Assembly: GCA_964236535.1 (NCBI GenBank)
Contig: CAXSEF010000003.1
Coordinates: forward strand, 1 to 64,000
Reading direction: 5' to 3'
Length of the DNA stretch: 64,000 bases
Origin: CAXSEF01 sp964236535
Lineage (GTDB): Bacteria; Pseudomonadota; Alphaproteobacteria; Acetobacterales; Acetobacteraceae
Shown: positions 18,035 to 25,932 of the stretch, piece after piece
How the letters are laid out: each line of letters begins with the position of its first letter
How positions within the stretch are numbered: position 1 is the stretch's first letter
Program-made: the position numbers and the translations under genes
Notes under the pieces: model-generated
Seen by the model: only the letters and a program-made list of their open reading frames with translations
The model's database searches: none
What the model was told of the DNA's origin: nothing

Positions 18035-18467
18035 CCAGTAGTCCCCCCGTTTGTCCGACCGAATTTGGCGGGGCCAACTTGTTGCAATGCAACGAGGAGT
18101 GCCCCGACGTTTCTGGTCATTTGTTGGGATCCACGCTCGCGGGAACTCGCGTGCTGGTCAAGCCGCCCGAGGCCCGTGTGGCCCAATTGTCGCCCGCTGT
18201 GGTCCGCCGGACGCAGAATGATCGCCCGCACGAGGCTGCGATGGGCCAGTCCGCCGCCGCCGCGCTCTGGCCGGCCTAACGGGCTGGCCCGACCATCCCG
18301 GTGTCGGGTCGGAAGCCGGCGTTCGGGGTGACGGGTACGCGGACGAGGCCAAAGGACGGCCTCCCCTCCACTTCAGGCGCGCCTTGAGATCACGGTTGGA
18401 CGAGCCTGCCTTCAGACCGCTTCAGCGAGCCGGCTGCCATGGCTGATACCGATCGGCCCCGAGCTTG
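18035..18467. other. Spacer with no recognised gene (porin upstream region)
   Basis: 433 bp without a supported ORF. It must carry the leftward promoter of the porin gene. A small dyad, TTGCA-A-TGCAA near 18083-18093, lies about 50 bp upstream of the porin start and could be a regulator site. Nothing else stands out. Confidence 0.4.
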
Positions 18468-18495
18468 ACCGGTCAGGCAAGCAAGGCCAGAGGCT
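18468..18495 (-). repeat. Multi-hairpin interspersed repeat, copy 10, left fragment
   Basis: TTGACCGGTCAGGCAAGCAA, then GGCCAGAGGCT: the start of an inverted copy that stops abruptly where the 2.0 kb insertion begins. It resumes at 20507. Joining the two parts restores a perfect CCAGAGGC-TCT-GCCTCTGG hairpin. Confidence 0.9.
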
Positions 18496-18530
18496 GGTGG
18501 TGTCTCAGTTTGAAAGTCGGCTTCCGACCG

Positions 18531-18679
18531 ATTGTGTTGAAAAAGTCTGCCCCGAGCCGTCGTAGCCGATTTTAGCGCAGAATTGAAACTATTTTCCTGA
18601 ACAATTACAAATAACTAGCTGTTTCGCTATCGTTTCAGATTGGCGCATTCAAGCCGACATCGGTCTTTTTCAACACAAT
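18531..18679. repeat. MITE-like unit, left end of the cassette
   Basis: About 150 bp bounded by ATTGTGTTGAAAAAGTC (18531-18547) and its near-complement CTTTTTCAACACAAT (18665-18679). The interior is AT-rich for this genome and codes for nothing. It is the inverted partner of the unit at 20315-20471. Confidence 0.8.
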
Positions 18680-18771
18680 AGACCTAAAGCGGTGGTCCAG
18701 ATGCAAGACCGCATGATCCGGCTCGCGATGTGGACGCGGGACGCACGACGTGAACCATCGTCTTTAAAAAC

Positions 18772-19356
18772 CTAGCGCGCGACGAGCCGCCAGACCGCGG
18801 CGCCTGCGGCGTCGATCGTGCCTCGATCCGTCCCGAATCCGCTGGCGTCGGCGTCGCGGACGAAGCCGGCCAGGGCGCCGGACAGCAGGGCGACCAGGAC
18901 GTCGAGCGACAGGTCACTGCGGATGGCACCGGCCTGGCGCGCGTCGTCGAGCTGGGCCCGGAGGACCGCCTGGGTCTGCTCGGTCGCGGCGCGGCTCTCG
19001 GCGTCGAGGTAGTCGGCGTGGTGGTGCAGCTCCAGGAAGCGGAACGCGGAGCTGTTGGCCTGCGCCCAGCCGACTGAGGCGCGCCAAAGGGCATCGGCCT
19101 GGTCGCGCGGTGCCGCGGCAGGGTCGACGGCGAGGGCCATGGCGGCCGCGAACGCCTGCTTGCGGTCGCGGTAGACCGCGTTGACGAGCGCCTCTTTCGT
19201 CGGGAAGTAGCGGTAGATCGTGCCCACCGCGACGCCGGCGCGCCCGGCGACCTCCGGCACCCGGGTGCCGTGGAAGCCGCGCTCGGCAAACAGGGCGAGG
19301 GACGCGCCCATGATCGCGTCCCTGCGGTCGGGCGGCGGATCGGCAGGCGCCGTCAA
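18772..19356 (-). CDS. TetR-family transcriptional regulator
   Basis: Repressor-type DNA-binding protein of about 194 residues. The helix-turn-helix is RVPEVAGRAGVAVGTIYRYFPTKEALVNAVY, preceded by the family start RRDAIMGASLALFAERGFHGT; the C-terminal ligand domain is all-helical. No ATG fits. I take the TTG at 19356, which overlaps the SDR stop as TTGA and gives a normal family length; a longer start is possible. It is co-transcribed with the SDR gene, and the palindrome at the operon promoter is its likely operator, giving self-repression relieved by a substrate of the SDR or a related compound. Confidence 0.85.
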   Translation of the reverse strand: MTAPADPPPDRRDAIMGASLALFAERGFHGTRVPEVAGRAGVAVGTIYRYFPTKEALVNAVYRDRKQAFAAAMALAVDPAAAPRDQADALWRASVGWAQANSSAFRFLELHHHADYLDAESRAATEQTQAVLRAQLDDARQAGAIRSDLSLDVLVALLSGALAGFVRDADASGFGTDRGTIDAAGAAVWRLVAR

Positions 19357-20138
19357 TCGGATACCATCGCCGCGCCGGCAATCCGCGTGGAAAGCGGGAG
19401 CGGAAGCAGCCGTCCGAGACTTGCGGTGAGCGCGTTCAGCCGGCCGGCTACCGCGATGGGGCGGCCGGCGAGGCAGGCCTGGACGCCGATCTCGGCGACG
19501 GCCTGGCTCGACATGACGCTCCTGCGCTGGAACCGGTTCATCGGCTGGCGGGCGACGTCGAAGAATTCGGTCGCGGTGACGCCCGGGCACAGGGTGGTAC
19601 AGGTGACGCCGGAGCCGCGCATCTCGTGGTTGAGGCCCATCCCGAAGGAGACGACCTGTGCCTTGCCGGCGCCGTAGGCGGCGTAGAGCGGCGTCGGCTG
19701 GAAGCCGGCGATGGACGCAACGTTCAGCACCCGGCCCCGGCGACGCGACAGCATGCCGGGCAGCGCCAGATGCGTCAGGTGCATCAGCGCGACGACGTCG
19801 ACCTCCTGCATCCGGCGGACGCCGTCCCAGTCGGATTCGGCGAACGGTCCGTAGAGGCCGAAGCCGGCGTTGTTGACAAGGATGTCCACGCCCGCGAGAT
19901 CAGGCTGCAGGGCGAGGCGCGCATCCCCGTCGGCGAGGTCGACGGACCGCACGACAGCCTGGCCGGAGCCGATCTCGGCCGCGAGGCGCTCCAGCGCCTC
20001 GGCACGACGCGCCACGAGGATGACAGAGGCGCCACGGCGCGCGAGGACGCGGGTGAGATCGGCGCCGATCCCGCTCGAGGCACCAGTCACGAGGGCTGTC
20101 TGGCCGTCGAGGCGTTCGGATCGACGCGTTCCGGACAT
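19353..20138 (-). CDS. Short-chain dehydrogenase/reductase
   Basis: NAD(P)-dependent oxidoreductase of 261 residues. Cofactor loop TGASSGIG (about 17-24), NNAGFG, catalytic Ser in VASIAGF and the YxxxK pair in YAAYGAGKAQ are all present; LCPGVTATEFF follows as expected. A basic residue pattern after the second strand (LVARRAEALERLA) suggests NADP. ATG 20138 is chosen because GGAGG lies 9 nt upstream; an ATG at 20144 is too close. Cargo of the transposon-like cassette, with its TetR regulator directly downstream. Substrate unknown. Confidence 0.9.
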   Translation of the reverse strand: MSGTRRSERLDGQTALVTGASSGIGADLTRVLARRGASVILVARRAEALERLAAEIGSGQAVVRSVDLADGDARLALQPDLAGVDILVNNAGFGLYGPFAESDWDGVRRMQEVDVVALMHLTHLALPGMLSRRRGRVLNVASIAGFQPTPLYAAYGAGKAQVVSFGMGLNHEMRGSGVTCTTLCPGVTATEFFDVARQPMNRFQRRSVMSSQAVAEIGVQACLAGRPIAVAGRLNALTASLGRLLPLPLSTRIAGAAMVSD

Positions 20139-20158
20139 TGGCATGGCCTCCACTGCGA

Positions 20159-20174
20159 ATGAATGATCATTCAT
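20159..20174. promoter_or_regulatory. TetR operator candidate (16-bp palindrome)
   Basis: The perfect palindrome ATGAATGATCATTCAT lies 21 bp upstream of the SDR start and overlaps the predicted -10 region. Length, symmetry and place are those of TetR-family operators. The co-encoded regulator is the obvious ligand. Confidence 0.75.
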
Positions 20175-20197
20175 GCAGGGGCGGGTCAGCCTGTCAA
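20169..20197 (-). promoter_or_regulatory. Promoter of the SDR-TetR operon
   Basis: On the minus strand a perfect -35 box TTGACA (20197-20192) is followed, 17 bp on, by ATGAAT (20174-20169) as a weak -10 that is part of the palindrome. A repressor bound there would block RNA polymerase directly. Confidence 0.6.
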
Positions 20198-20314
20198 CAG
20201 GGCGCAGGCGCGGCCGCACCGACATCCTGGTCGTCAGCCCTGGCCGGACTGGACAACTGTCTTGTCTCCACTTCCACCGGAGTCCGCTCCGAGCAGACTG
20301 TCAGCTTTCTACCT

Positions 20315-20471
20315 ATTGTGTTGAAAAAGTCGGGAACAGGCATCAGCCGGCCTATTCGGCGCAATCTTCTTGCTGAAGAACCTCCAAATCGGGAGTAAAA
20401 ACCCAAACCGTTCGTATTCTTAAGGCATTTTCTTTCGCGCTCATCGGTGTCGCCGACTTTTTCAACAAAAT
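20315..20471. repeat. MITE-like unit, right end of the cassette
   Basis: About 157 bp bounded by ATTGTGTTGAAAAAGTC (20315-20331) and GACTTTTTCAACAAAAT (20455-20471). The termini match the left unit, while the interior is diverged. The two units face each other in inverted orientation around the cargo genes. Confidence 0.8.
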
Positions 20472-20506
20472 CTACCAGAAGCAGACGTTTAAATTGAGAC
20501 ACTGCC

Positions 20507-20681
20507 CAAAGGCTCTGCCTCTGGACTCCGCCAAAGGCTGAGCCTTTGGAACACCTTTGCCCAGGGAAGGGGTTTCCAGAGGCCTCAGGCCTTTGGCGGG
20601 TCTGGGCAGCCCACGCTGGGTTCCGCTGGCCCGCCTGGGCCGTCAAAATGCGTGCGGAGGAGAGTCCGGCCCTGCTTCGCC
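20507..20681 (-). repeat. Multi-hairpin interspersed repeat, copy 10, right part (long form)
   Basis: Continuation of the copy interrupted at 18495. The middle hairpin CCAAAGGC/GCCTTTGG is intact (loop TGA). It ends with the long-form module (GGTTCCGCTGGCCCGCCTGGGCCGTC) in decayed form and GAGTCCGGCCCTGCTTCGCC. Beyond it, 20682-21073 holds one copy of the minor repeat and no gene. Confidence 0.88.
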
Positions 20682-20740
20682 TGCAGGTCGATGCCTGGGG
20701 CCGCTGGTATGACATACCGACGGGAGCGACCGACACGGTC

Positions 20741-20822
20741 TGGAGCCCTGTTTGAAAACCGCCATGTGACTCGGCAGCGCGGGTTTCCAAACGGCTCCGG
20801 AGCACCGGAGCGCCGGCGACCC
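20741..20822 (-). repeat. Minor interspersed repeat, copy A
   Basis: Contains CGCCATGTGACTCGGC (20760-20775), the exact complement of a block at 29128-29143, followed by GGTTTCCAAACGGCTCC and CGGAGCACCGGAGCG, which recur in altered form at 61556-61580 and 29160-29205. A second, rarer spacer repeat. Confidence 0.55.
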
Positions 20823-21073
20823 GCGTCTGCCATCGTTGCAGCCGCGCGGGTCATGCCCCAGGTATAAGGCAACCAGGATCGGTCAGCCTTGGCGCATCCG
20901 GGGAGATCCCCGCCCGCCCCGCGGCGTTGCCATCCCGCCACCTCTGGCGTGGTTGCAAACCGTGCGGTCGCGGTCCGATCGTCTCTCGGCGCTGCGGTTT
21001 GGCCCGGTCCGGCGCGGCGCGTACGACGGCAAACGTGCTGTTGCCCCGGCTGTGCCGTGGAGGAACTGGAGCG

Positions 21074-21280
21074 ATGGAGATCACCATCACCGTGAACGGC
21101 GAGGCGCGCGCGCTCCCCGGACCTGCCACGGTGCAGACCCTATTGCACGGCCTCGGCCTGGACTTGCGCAAGGTCGCGGTGGAGCGCAACGAGGAGATCG
21201 TGCCGCGCGGGCGCTACCAGCTGACCGGCCTGGTCCCGGGCGACCAGGTCGAGATCGTGCACTTCATTGGCGGAGGCTAG
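21074..21280 (+). CDS. thiS: Sulfur-carrier protein ThiS
   Basis: Ubiquitin-fold protein of 68 residues that carries sulfur as a C-terminal thiocarboxylate for thiazole synthesis. It begins MEITITVNGEAR and ends HFIGGG with the required Gly-Gly. The IVPRxRYxxTxLxxGDxVEIVHFIGGG pattern is typical. thiG starts 3 nt after its stop and takes its ribosome binding site (GGAGG) from the last thiS codons, so the pair is coupled. Confidence 0.95.
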   Translation: MEITITVNGEARALPGPATVQTLLHGLGLDLRKVAVERNEEIVPRGRYQLTGLVPGDQVEIVHFIGGG

Positions 21281-21283
21281 AGC

Positions 21284-22102
21284 ATGGACGGTATGCGGCA
21301 GTCCGGAGCTGGCGCCGCCGGTGCGCTGGAGGATGACGGGTGGAGCGTGGCGGGTCGCCGGTTCACCTCCCGGCTCGTGGTCGGCACCGGCAAGTATCGC
21401 AATCTCGAGGAGACCGCGGCGGCGATCCAGGCATCCGGCGCGGAGATCGTCACGGTGGCGGTGCGCCGGGTGAATCTGTCTGACCCCGCCGCGCCGATGC
21501 TGCAGGACCACGTCGATCCGAAGCGCTACACCTACCTGCCCAACACCGCCGGATGCTCCACCGCGAAGGAGGCGGTGCGCACGTTGCGCCTCGCCCGCGA
21601 GGCCGGCGGCTGGAACCTGGTCAAGCTCGAGGTGCTCGGGCCGGCCCCGCACCTCTACCCCGACATGGCCGCGACCGCCGAGGCCGCCGAGGCGCTGATC
21701 CGCGACGGCTTTGAGGTGATGGTGTACTGCGCCGATGATCCCGTCGCGGCCAGGCGGTTGGAGGACATGGGATGCGTGGCGATCATGCCGCTCGGCGCGC
21801 CGATCGGGTCCGGGCTCGGTCTGCAGAACCCGGCGATGCTGTCGCTGCTGATCGAGCAGGCGGGCGTGCCGGTGCTGGTGGATGCCGGCGTCGGCACCGC
21901 GTCGGACGCAGCGATGGCGATGGAACTCGGTTGCGACGCGGTGCTGCTGAACTCCGCGATCGCCCATGCCGGCGATCCCGTACGTATGGCCCGCGCCATG
22001 AAGGCCGGTGTGGAGGCAGGGCGCCTCGCGCACCTTGCTGGTCGCATGCCGCGCCGCCTCGCCGCAGACCCGTCAAGCCCCCTGGCCGGTCTGATACGCT
22101 AG
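21284..22102 (+). CDS. thiG: Thiazole synthase
   Basis: TIM-barrel enzyme of 272 residues that forms the thiazole phosphate of thiamine from deoxyxylulose phosphate, dehydroglycine and ThiS thiocarboxylate. Recognised by FTSRLVVGTGKY (catalytic Lys), EIVTVAVRRVNL, YLPNTAGCxTAxEAVRTLRLARE, NLVKLEVLGP and the phosphate loop VLVDAGVGTASDAAMAMELGCDAVLLNSAIA. The ATG at 21284 adds about 20 residues before the usual start. The other thiazole genes are not in the window; the adenylyltransferase at 4830 could activate ThiS. Confidence 0.95.
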   Translation: MDGMRQSGAGAAGALEDDGWSVAGRRFTSRLVVGTGKYRNLEETAAAIQASGAEIVTVAVRRVNLSDPAAPMLQDHVDPKRYTYLPNTAGCSTAKEAVRTLRLAREAGGWNLVKLEVLGPAPHLYPDMAATAEAAEALIRDGFEVMVYCADDPVAARRLEDMGCVAIMPLGAPIGSGLGLQNPAMLSLLIEQAGVPVLVDAGVGTASDAAMAMELGCDAVLLNSAIAHAGDPVRMARAMKAGVEAGRLAHLAGRMPRRLAADPSSPLAGLIR

Positions 22103-22281
22103 ACCCGTTTCGGCGAACGGCCTGCGGCAGCTCGTATTCCGGGCGGTGGCTGCAACTAGCCACGCCGAGCACCTCAGGGCAGGGATCGGTGGAGCTTCGA
22201 CGGACCTACGCAGCCGCCTTTCAGGGACAGGAAACGCCATGGACGCCCAGCACTCCAGAGCCGGTTCTGTCCCCAGCTCTT

Positions 22282-22448
22282 AGCAGCAAGGCTGGGCTCC
22301 CTCTGCCCGCACTCCAACCGTCCAAGTGGGCCATCGGAACCTCGCGTGGGCTGTCCGAGGCCCGCCAGAGGCCTGAGTCTCCTGGAAGCCCTTCCCTTAA
22401 GCATGAGGATTCTAAGGCGAGCTTGTGGCTTTGCCTGCTTGGCCGGTC
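22282..22448 (+). repeat. Multi-hairpin interspersed repeat, copy 11 (long form, diverged)
   Basis: AGCAAGGCTGGGCTCCCTCT, long module (CACTCCAACCGTCCAAGTGG), GGCCCGCCAGAGGCCTGAG, then CCCTTAAGCATGAGGATTC and TTTGCCTGCTTGGCCGG. Hairpin stems are partly broken and the last one is missing. Confidence 0.8.
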
Positions 22449-22957
22449 ACCCTCAAGGCCGGTTGGTACTGCGTCGCGGGCGAAGCTCCGGTCCCGGGCC
22501 AGCACCCGAAATCCTTGACTTCGAAGCGACGCGGCGACTGCGCCCGGTCACGCCACACTCAACCGGCAGCCGCCCCATGAAGCCATGGTGTGACGTGCAG
22601 CCGCTCGGACACCCGTGCCGCGACGATTATGGTTCGATACCGCAACGAACTCCTGATGCCTGGCGTGGCGATCGCGAAAAATGCCGGGCTGAACGGTGAC
22701 GCGACAAGACATGGCTGCAGCGGCAGCAACATTGCTGAACGATCGGTCAGCACCCTTGATGAAGCTGTGTTGCGGCGCAGCGTGATGCGGGATTTATCTT
22801 GTCCTTATGTCCGTTCAGCAGGACGCAACGCTGCCGGTGGTGCAAGCATAGTGGCGCCGCTGCTCGCAGCTATCCTCGGACGGGCTTGCTATTTCTATCC
22901 ATCTCGGGCCCACTCCACTCGATGGTGTGTGACCAGGGTCTCTCGGAAGGGACATGC
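22449..22957. other. Spacer with no recognised gene (rlpA upstream region)
   Basis: About 500 bp with no ORF that has family resemblance or good codon use; the longest frames look spurious. GC is locally lower around 22590-22920. It must hold the rlpA promoter. Confidence 0.4.
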
Positions 22958-23554
22958 ATGAGCGAACCCGCACTTCGATTGCGCAGCGGCATGGTATCGG
23001 GCCTGCTGGCCTCGACCCTGGCGTTGGCCGCTCCGGCATTTGCCGCCGAGGTTGACGGCGGATGGGAGCAGAGCGGGCAGGCATCGTGGTATGGTGGACG
23101 TCACGCCGGCTGCCGTACCAGCAGCGGCACGTCCTTCAATCCTGCCGAGATGACTGCGGCGCATCCGACCCTGCCGCTCGGGTCGCGCGTCCGGGTGACC
23201 CTGCAGGATACCGGAGACTCCGTGGTTGTCACCGTGACCGACCGCCAACCGGGTCACGGCCGCCGCATCATCGATCTCTCGCGTGGTGCCGCAGAGCGCA
23301 TCGGCCTGGCCGCGCGTGGCGTGGGTCAGGTCACCGTGGAGCCGGTTGGTCGGTCCGAACCGATCGAGGTCGCGGATGCAGGGCTGGACGAAAACGTCCT
23401 TACTCAAAGCGAATCCGTCACTCCGCGACGTGGTCGGCGACATACGCGCCCCGTTCGCCAAGCGGCTTCGGCGGACCATCCGTACTATCACGTGCAGTCT
23501 GCAGCTCTAGTTCGGAGTTCAGTTCGGCTCCCAATAGTACGGCATACACTGTAA
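22958..23554 (+). CDS. rlpA: RlpA-like septal-ring lytic transglycosylase
   Basis: Exported double-psi beta-barrel protein of 198 residues. ATG 22958 follows GGAAGGG and gives a signal peptide (GLLASTLALAAPAFAAEV). The RlpA core is SGQASWYGGRHAGCRTSSGTSFNP, AAHPTLPLGSRVRVT, VVTVTDRQPGHGRRIIDLSRGAAERIGL; the His-Asp pair of RlpA/MltA-type enzymes is present. The last 45 codons overlap the end of the convergent YihY-type gene and look unlike RlpA, so the C-terminus may be a read-through extension. Confidence 0.88.
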   Translation: MSEPALRLRSGMVSGLLASTLALAAPAFAAEVDGGWEQSGQASWYGGRHAGCRTSSGTSFNPAEMTAAHPTLPLGSRVRVTLQDTGDSVVVTVTDRQPGHGRRIIDLSRGAAERIGLAARGVGQVTVEPVGRSEPIEVADAGLDENVLTQSESVTPRRGRRHTRPVRQAASADHPYYHVQSAALVRSSVRLPIVRHTL

Positions 23555-24413
23555 CCCAGAACCACATCATCACGCCGGCCACCGTACCCAGCGGCCCATA
23601 GGTCGCATCGTAGCTCGCGTAGGTGCCGACGTAGTAGGAGAACGCCGCCGAGGCCACGAGCCAGAGCAGTGTCGCGACCATCGACCCCGGCGTCACCCAG
23701 CGCCACGCCGCCTTTCGCCGCGACGGGCCGAATCGGTAGAGCACCGATAGCGCCAGCACCACAAACACCAGCAACACGCCGAGGCTGCCCAGTTGCGCAA
23801 GCAGCTTCTGGTCGCCGGGCACCTCCAGCAGCTGCAACCCCAGCGGCAACAGCACCAGCACCGTGATTCCCACTACGGCCGCGACCACCGCGCACAGCGT
23901 CATTGCAAGTGCCGTCAACTGGTAGCGCACGATTCCTCGGGTTTCGGCCTCGTCGTAGGCAAGGTTCAGGGCAGCCAGGATCGACTTGGTGCTGGTCGTG
24001 GCACTGTACAGCGCGATCAGGAAGCTCAGGACCAGGCTGAAGGTCAGCGCTCCGGGCGGCTGTGACACCAGAAGGTGGACGCGTGCCTCGATCAGGCTGA
24101 ACGCCGAGGGCGGCAGCAACTGCGACAACACCTGCAGCTGCGGCTCGACGGTCGCCGGGTCGAATGCCAGGCCGTAGACCGAGATCAGCGTGGACAGCGC
24201 CGGGAACAGCGCCAGCGTCGCCCAGAAGGCGCAGCCGGCGGCCGCAAGCGAGATCCGGTCCGAGACCATCTCCGTCAGTGTCCGCCGCAGAACCTGCTTC
24301 CAGCCGCGCCAGGGGATGTGTGCTGGTCGGGTCGCGAGCCGGCCCAGCGCTGCGGCCTCGGGTCCGGCGGCGTGGGCAAGCATCTCGCGGTCGGCCGGAT
24401 CGCTCTGTGGCAT
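23418..24413 (-). CDS. YihY/BrkB-family inner-membrane protein
   Basis: Multi-pass membrane protein of 331 residues (UPF0761/BrkB group) with about six transmembrane segments, e.g. AAAGCAFWATLALFPALSTLI, FSLVLSFLIALYSAT, TLCAVVAAVVGITVLVLL and GVLLVFVVLALSVLY. Family motifs FALFPAL-like and the C-terminal MMWFWVTVYAVLLGAELNSELE are clear. ATG 24413 has GGAGAAG upstream. It converges on rlpA and overlaps it by 137 bp. Function of the family is not settled, though the name derives from serum resistance. Confidence 0.9.
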   Translation of the reverse strand: MPQSDPADREMLAHAAGPEAAALGRLATRPAHIPWRGWKQVLRRTLTEMVSDRISLAAAGCAFWATLALFPALSTLISVYGLAFDPATVEPQLQVLSQLLPPSAFSLIEARVHLLVSQPPGALTFSLVLSFLIALYSATTSTKSILAALNLAYDEAETRGIVRYQLTALAMTLCAVVAAVVGITVLVLLPLGLQLLEVPGDQKLLAQLGSLGVLLVFVVLALSVLYRFGPSRRKAAWRWVTPGSMVATLLWLVASAAFSYYVGTYASYDATYGPLGTVAGVMMWFWVTVYAVLLGAELNSELELQTARDSTDGPPKPLGERGAYVADHVAE

Positions 24414-24794
24414 GGGCTTCTCCGGGCCGGGTCGATGCCGCGGCATCACTGCCGCGCGGCGCTCGGGGCCTGCGCTTCACTGCAGCGAAGGAGGCGATTC
24501 GTGCAACGGCCTCATCGCCGCGGCCGTGCGGGATACGAGTATGGCTGGCCGTGCGACATCGAACGCGGGTTTGCCGACGCAGGTTTCGACGATCCGAAAT
24601 ATGGTCTTGCGCCCGCTTCGCATCGGTCCTATTTGCGCTCCCCACGCAGCAACGCACGTGCCTCTGGCCCTCGTGGTTACGCAACGACGTCAAGCGTTCT
24701 GGCAGTCAATCCAACGCTGGTTCGTTCGACCGTTTCGTCAACCACGCTCCCCCGCCTGAACAGGTGGAGCGACAGGACAGGGAATTTGGGATCG
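24414..24794 (+). other. Long leader of the decarboxylase gene (possible regulatory RNA)
   Basis: 381 bp between divergent genes, free of the interspersed repeat. Alphaproteobacterial ornithine decarboxylase genes are known to have a structured speF leader RNA of about this size; I cannot confirm its consensus by eye. A 72-codon frame starting at the ATG at 24541 (MAGRATSNAGLP...) could be a leader peptide or chance. Confidence 0.25.
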
Positions 24795-25925
24795 ATGACC
24801 CCTAAGATCGCCCGTTACCTTGCTGACGTTGTTCCCGCGACGCCGTGCTTGGTACTCGACATCGATCGCGTCGCGGAGAACTATCGCAGATTGAGCGATC
24901 TTCTTCCGCTGGTGCGCATCTACTATGCTGTGAAGGCCAACCCTGCCGCATCGGTGCTGCAGCGCCTCGCCGGCCTCGGCTCATCGTTCGACGCCGCGAG
25001 CTGGGAGGAGATCGCGCTGTGCCTGCAGGCTGGTGCGACGCCTGAGGCCATCAGCTTCGGCAACACCGTCAAGAAGGCCAGCGCGATCGCGCGCGCCCAT
25101 GCGGTGGGCGTGCCGATGTATGCGTTCGACAGCATCGAGGAACTGGAAAAGCTTGCAGTGCATGCGCCGGGCCGGCGCGTCTACTGCCGCATCGTCGTCG
25201 AGAACAAGGGTGCCGACTGGCCGCTGTCGGGCAAGTTCGGCACCACTGTCGAGAACGCCCGCGACCTGATGGTGCGTGCCGGCGAGCTGGGGCTCGACCC
25301 CTACGGCCTGTCGTTCCACGTCGGCAGCCAGCAGACCACGACGGCGGCGCACAAGCTGGCCATTGCCCAGGTTGGCCTGTTGTTCACCGACCTGCAACGC
25401 GCCGGCGTCGACGTGCGCATGGTCAACCTCGGCGGCGGGCTGCCGGCCCGCTACCGCGACGAGGTGCCGGAGCTGGAGGAGTTCGCCGAGGCAATCAGCC
25501 ACGCGATGACCAGAGCGTTCGGCAATCGGCTGCCCGAGATGATCATCGAGCCGGGACGCTCGATGGTCGGCACCGCCGGCGTGCTGGTCTCCGAGGTGGT
25601 CCTGGTCAGCCGACGCGACCCCAACAGCCCGATACGCTGGGTCTACCTCGACGTCGGGCGGTTCGGCGGCCTCGCCGAGACCGAAGGGGAGGCCATAAAG
25701 TACCGCTTCGCCACCCCGCATGACGGCGCCGAAACCGGCCCGGTGGCGATCGCCGGCCCGACCTGCGATGGCGTCGACGTGCTCTACGAGAAGTCCAATT
25801 ACCGCCTGCCCATGGCGCTGACCGACGGCGATCGGGTCGAGATCGACAACACCGGCGCGTACACGACCACCTACTGCTCGACCGCGTTCAACGGGTTCAG
25901 CCCGCTGGCCGAGCACTGCATCTGA
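24795..25925 (+). CDS. Ornithine/lysine decarboxylase, alanine-racemase fold
   Basis: PLP enzyme of 376 residues that makes putrescine (or cadaverine) from ornithine (or lysine). PLP-binding Lys47 is in YYAVKANP; further motifs are SFDAASWEEI, the phosphate site NLGGGLPARY, EPGRSMVGTAG, and the catalytic Cys324 in GPTCDGVDVLYE; the second-subunit region is DNTGAYTTTY. Length matches the bacterial ODC/LDC group rather than arginine or diaminopimelate decarboxylase. ATG 24795 follows a weak ribosome binding site. Confidence 0.92.
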   Translation: MTPKIARYLADVVPATPCLVLDIDRVAENYRRLSDLLPLVRIYYAVKANPAASVLQRLAGLGSSFDAASWEEIALCLQAGATPEAISFGNTVKKASAIARAHAVGVPMYAFDSIEELEKLAVHAPGRRVYCRIVVENKGADWPLSGKFGTTVENARDLMVRAGELGLDPYGLSFHVGSQQTTTAAHKLAIAQVGLLFTDLQRAGVDVRMVNLGGGLPARYRDEVPELEEFAEAISHAMTRAFGNRLPEMIIEPGRSMVGTAGVLVSEVVLVSRRDPNSPIRWVYLDVGRFGGLAETEGEAIKYRFATPHDGAETGPVAIAGPTCDGVDVLYEKSNYRLPMALTDGDRVEIDNTGAYTTTYCSTAFNGFSPLAEHCI

Positions 25926-25932
25926 GGCTCGG

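Larger units (their letters stand above)
18496..20506. mobile_element. Non-autonomous transposon-like cassette carrying TetR and SDR genes
   Basis: A 2.0 kb unit inserted in repeat copy 10. The ends are imperfect inverted repeats of about 55 bp: both contain GTGTCTCA(G/A)TTT and, about 20 bp further in, GATTxTGTTGAAAAAGTC. Flanks show a duplicated target, CAGAGGCT on the left and CAAAGGCT on the right (8 bp, one mismatch), or AGGCT exactly. The cargo is a leftward SDR-TetR operon. No transposase frame is present, so movement would need one supplied elsewhere, as in mobile insertion cassettes. The cargo has normal high GC; the ends are AT-richer than the chromosome. Confidence 0.8.

Noticed and set aside
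18496..20506. Transposase gene within the cassette
   Set aside because: The only supported frames are the SDR and TetR genes; other frames are shadows without DDE, HUH or recombinase motifs.
20682..21073. TPP riboswitch upstream of thiS
   Set aside because: I looked for the conserved CTGAGA and later pyrophosphate-binding blocks and saw none; a model search would settle it.
22590..22961. Protein-coding gene before rlpA (123 codons)
   Set aside because: No family resemblance, no good ribosome site, and it runs into the rlpA start in another frame.
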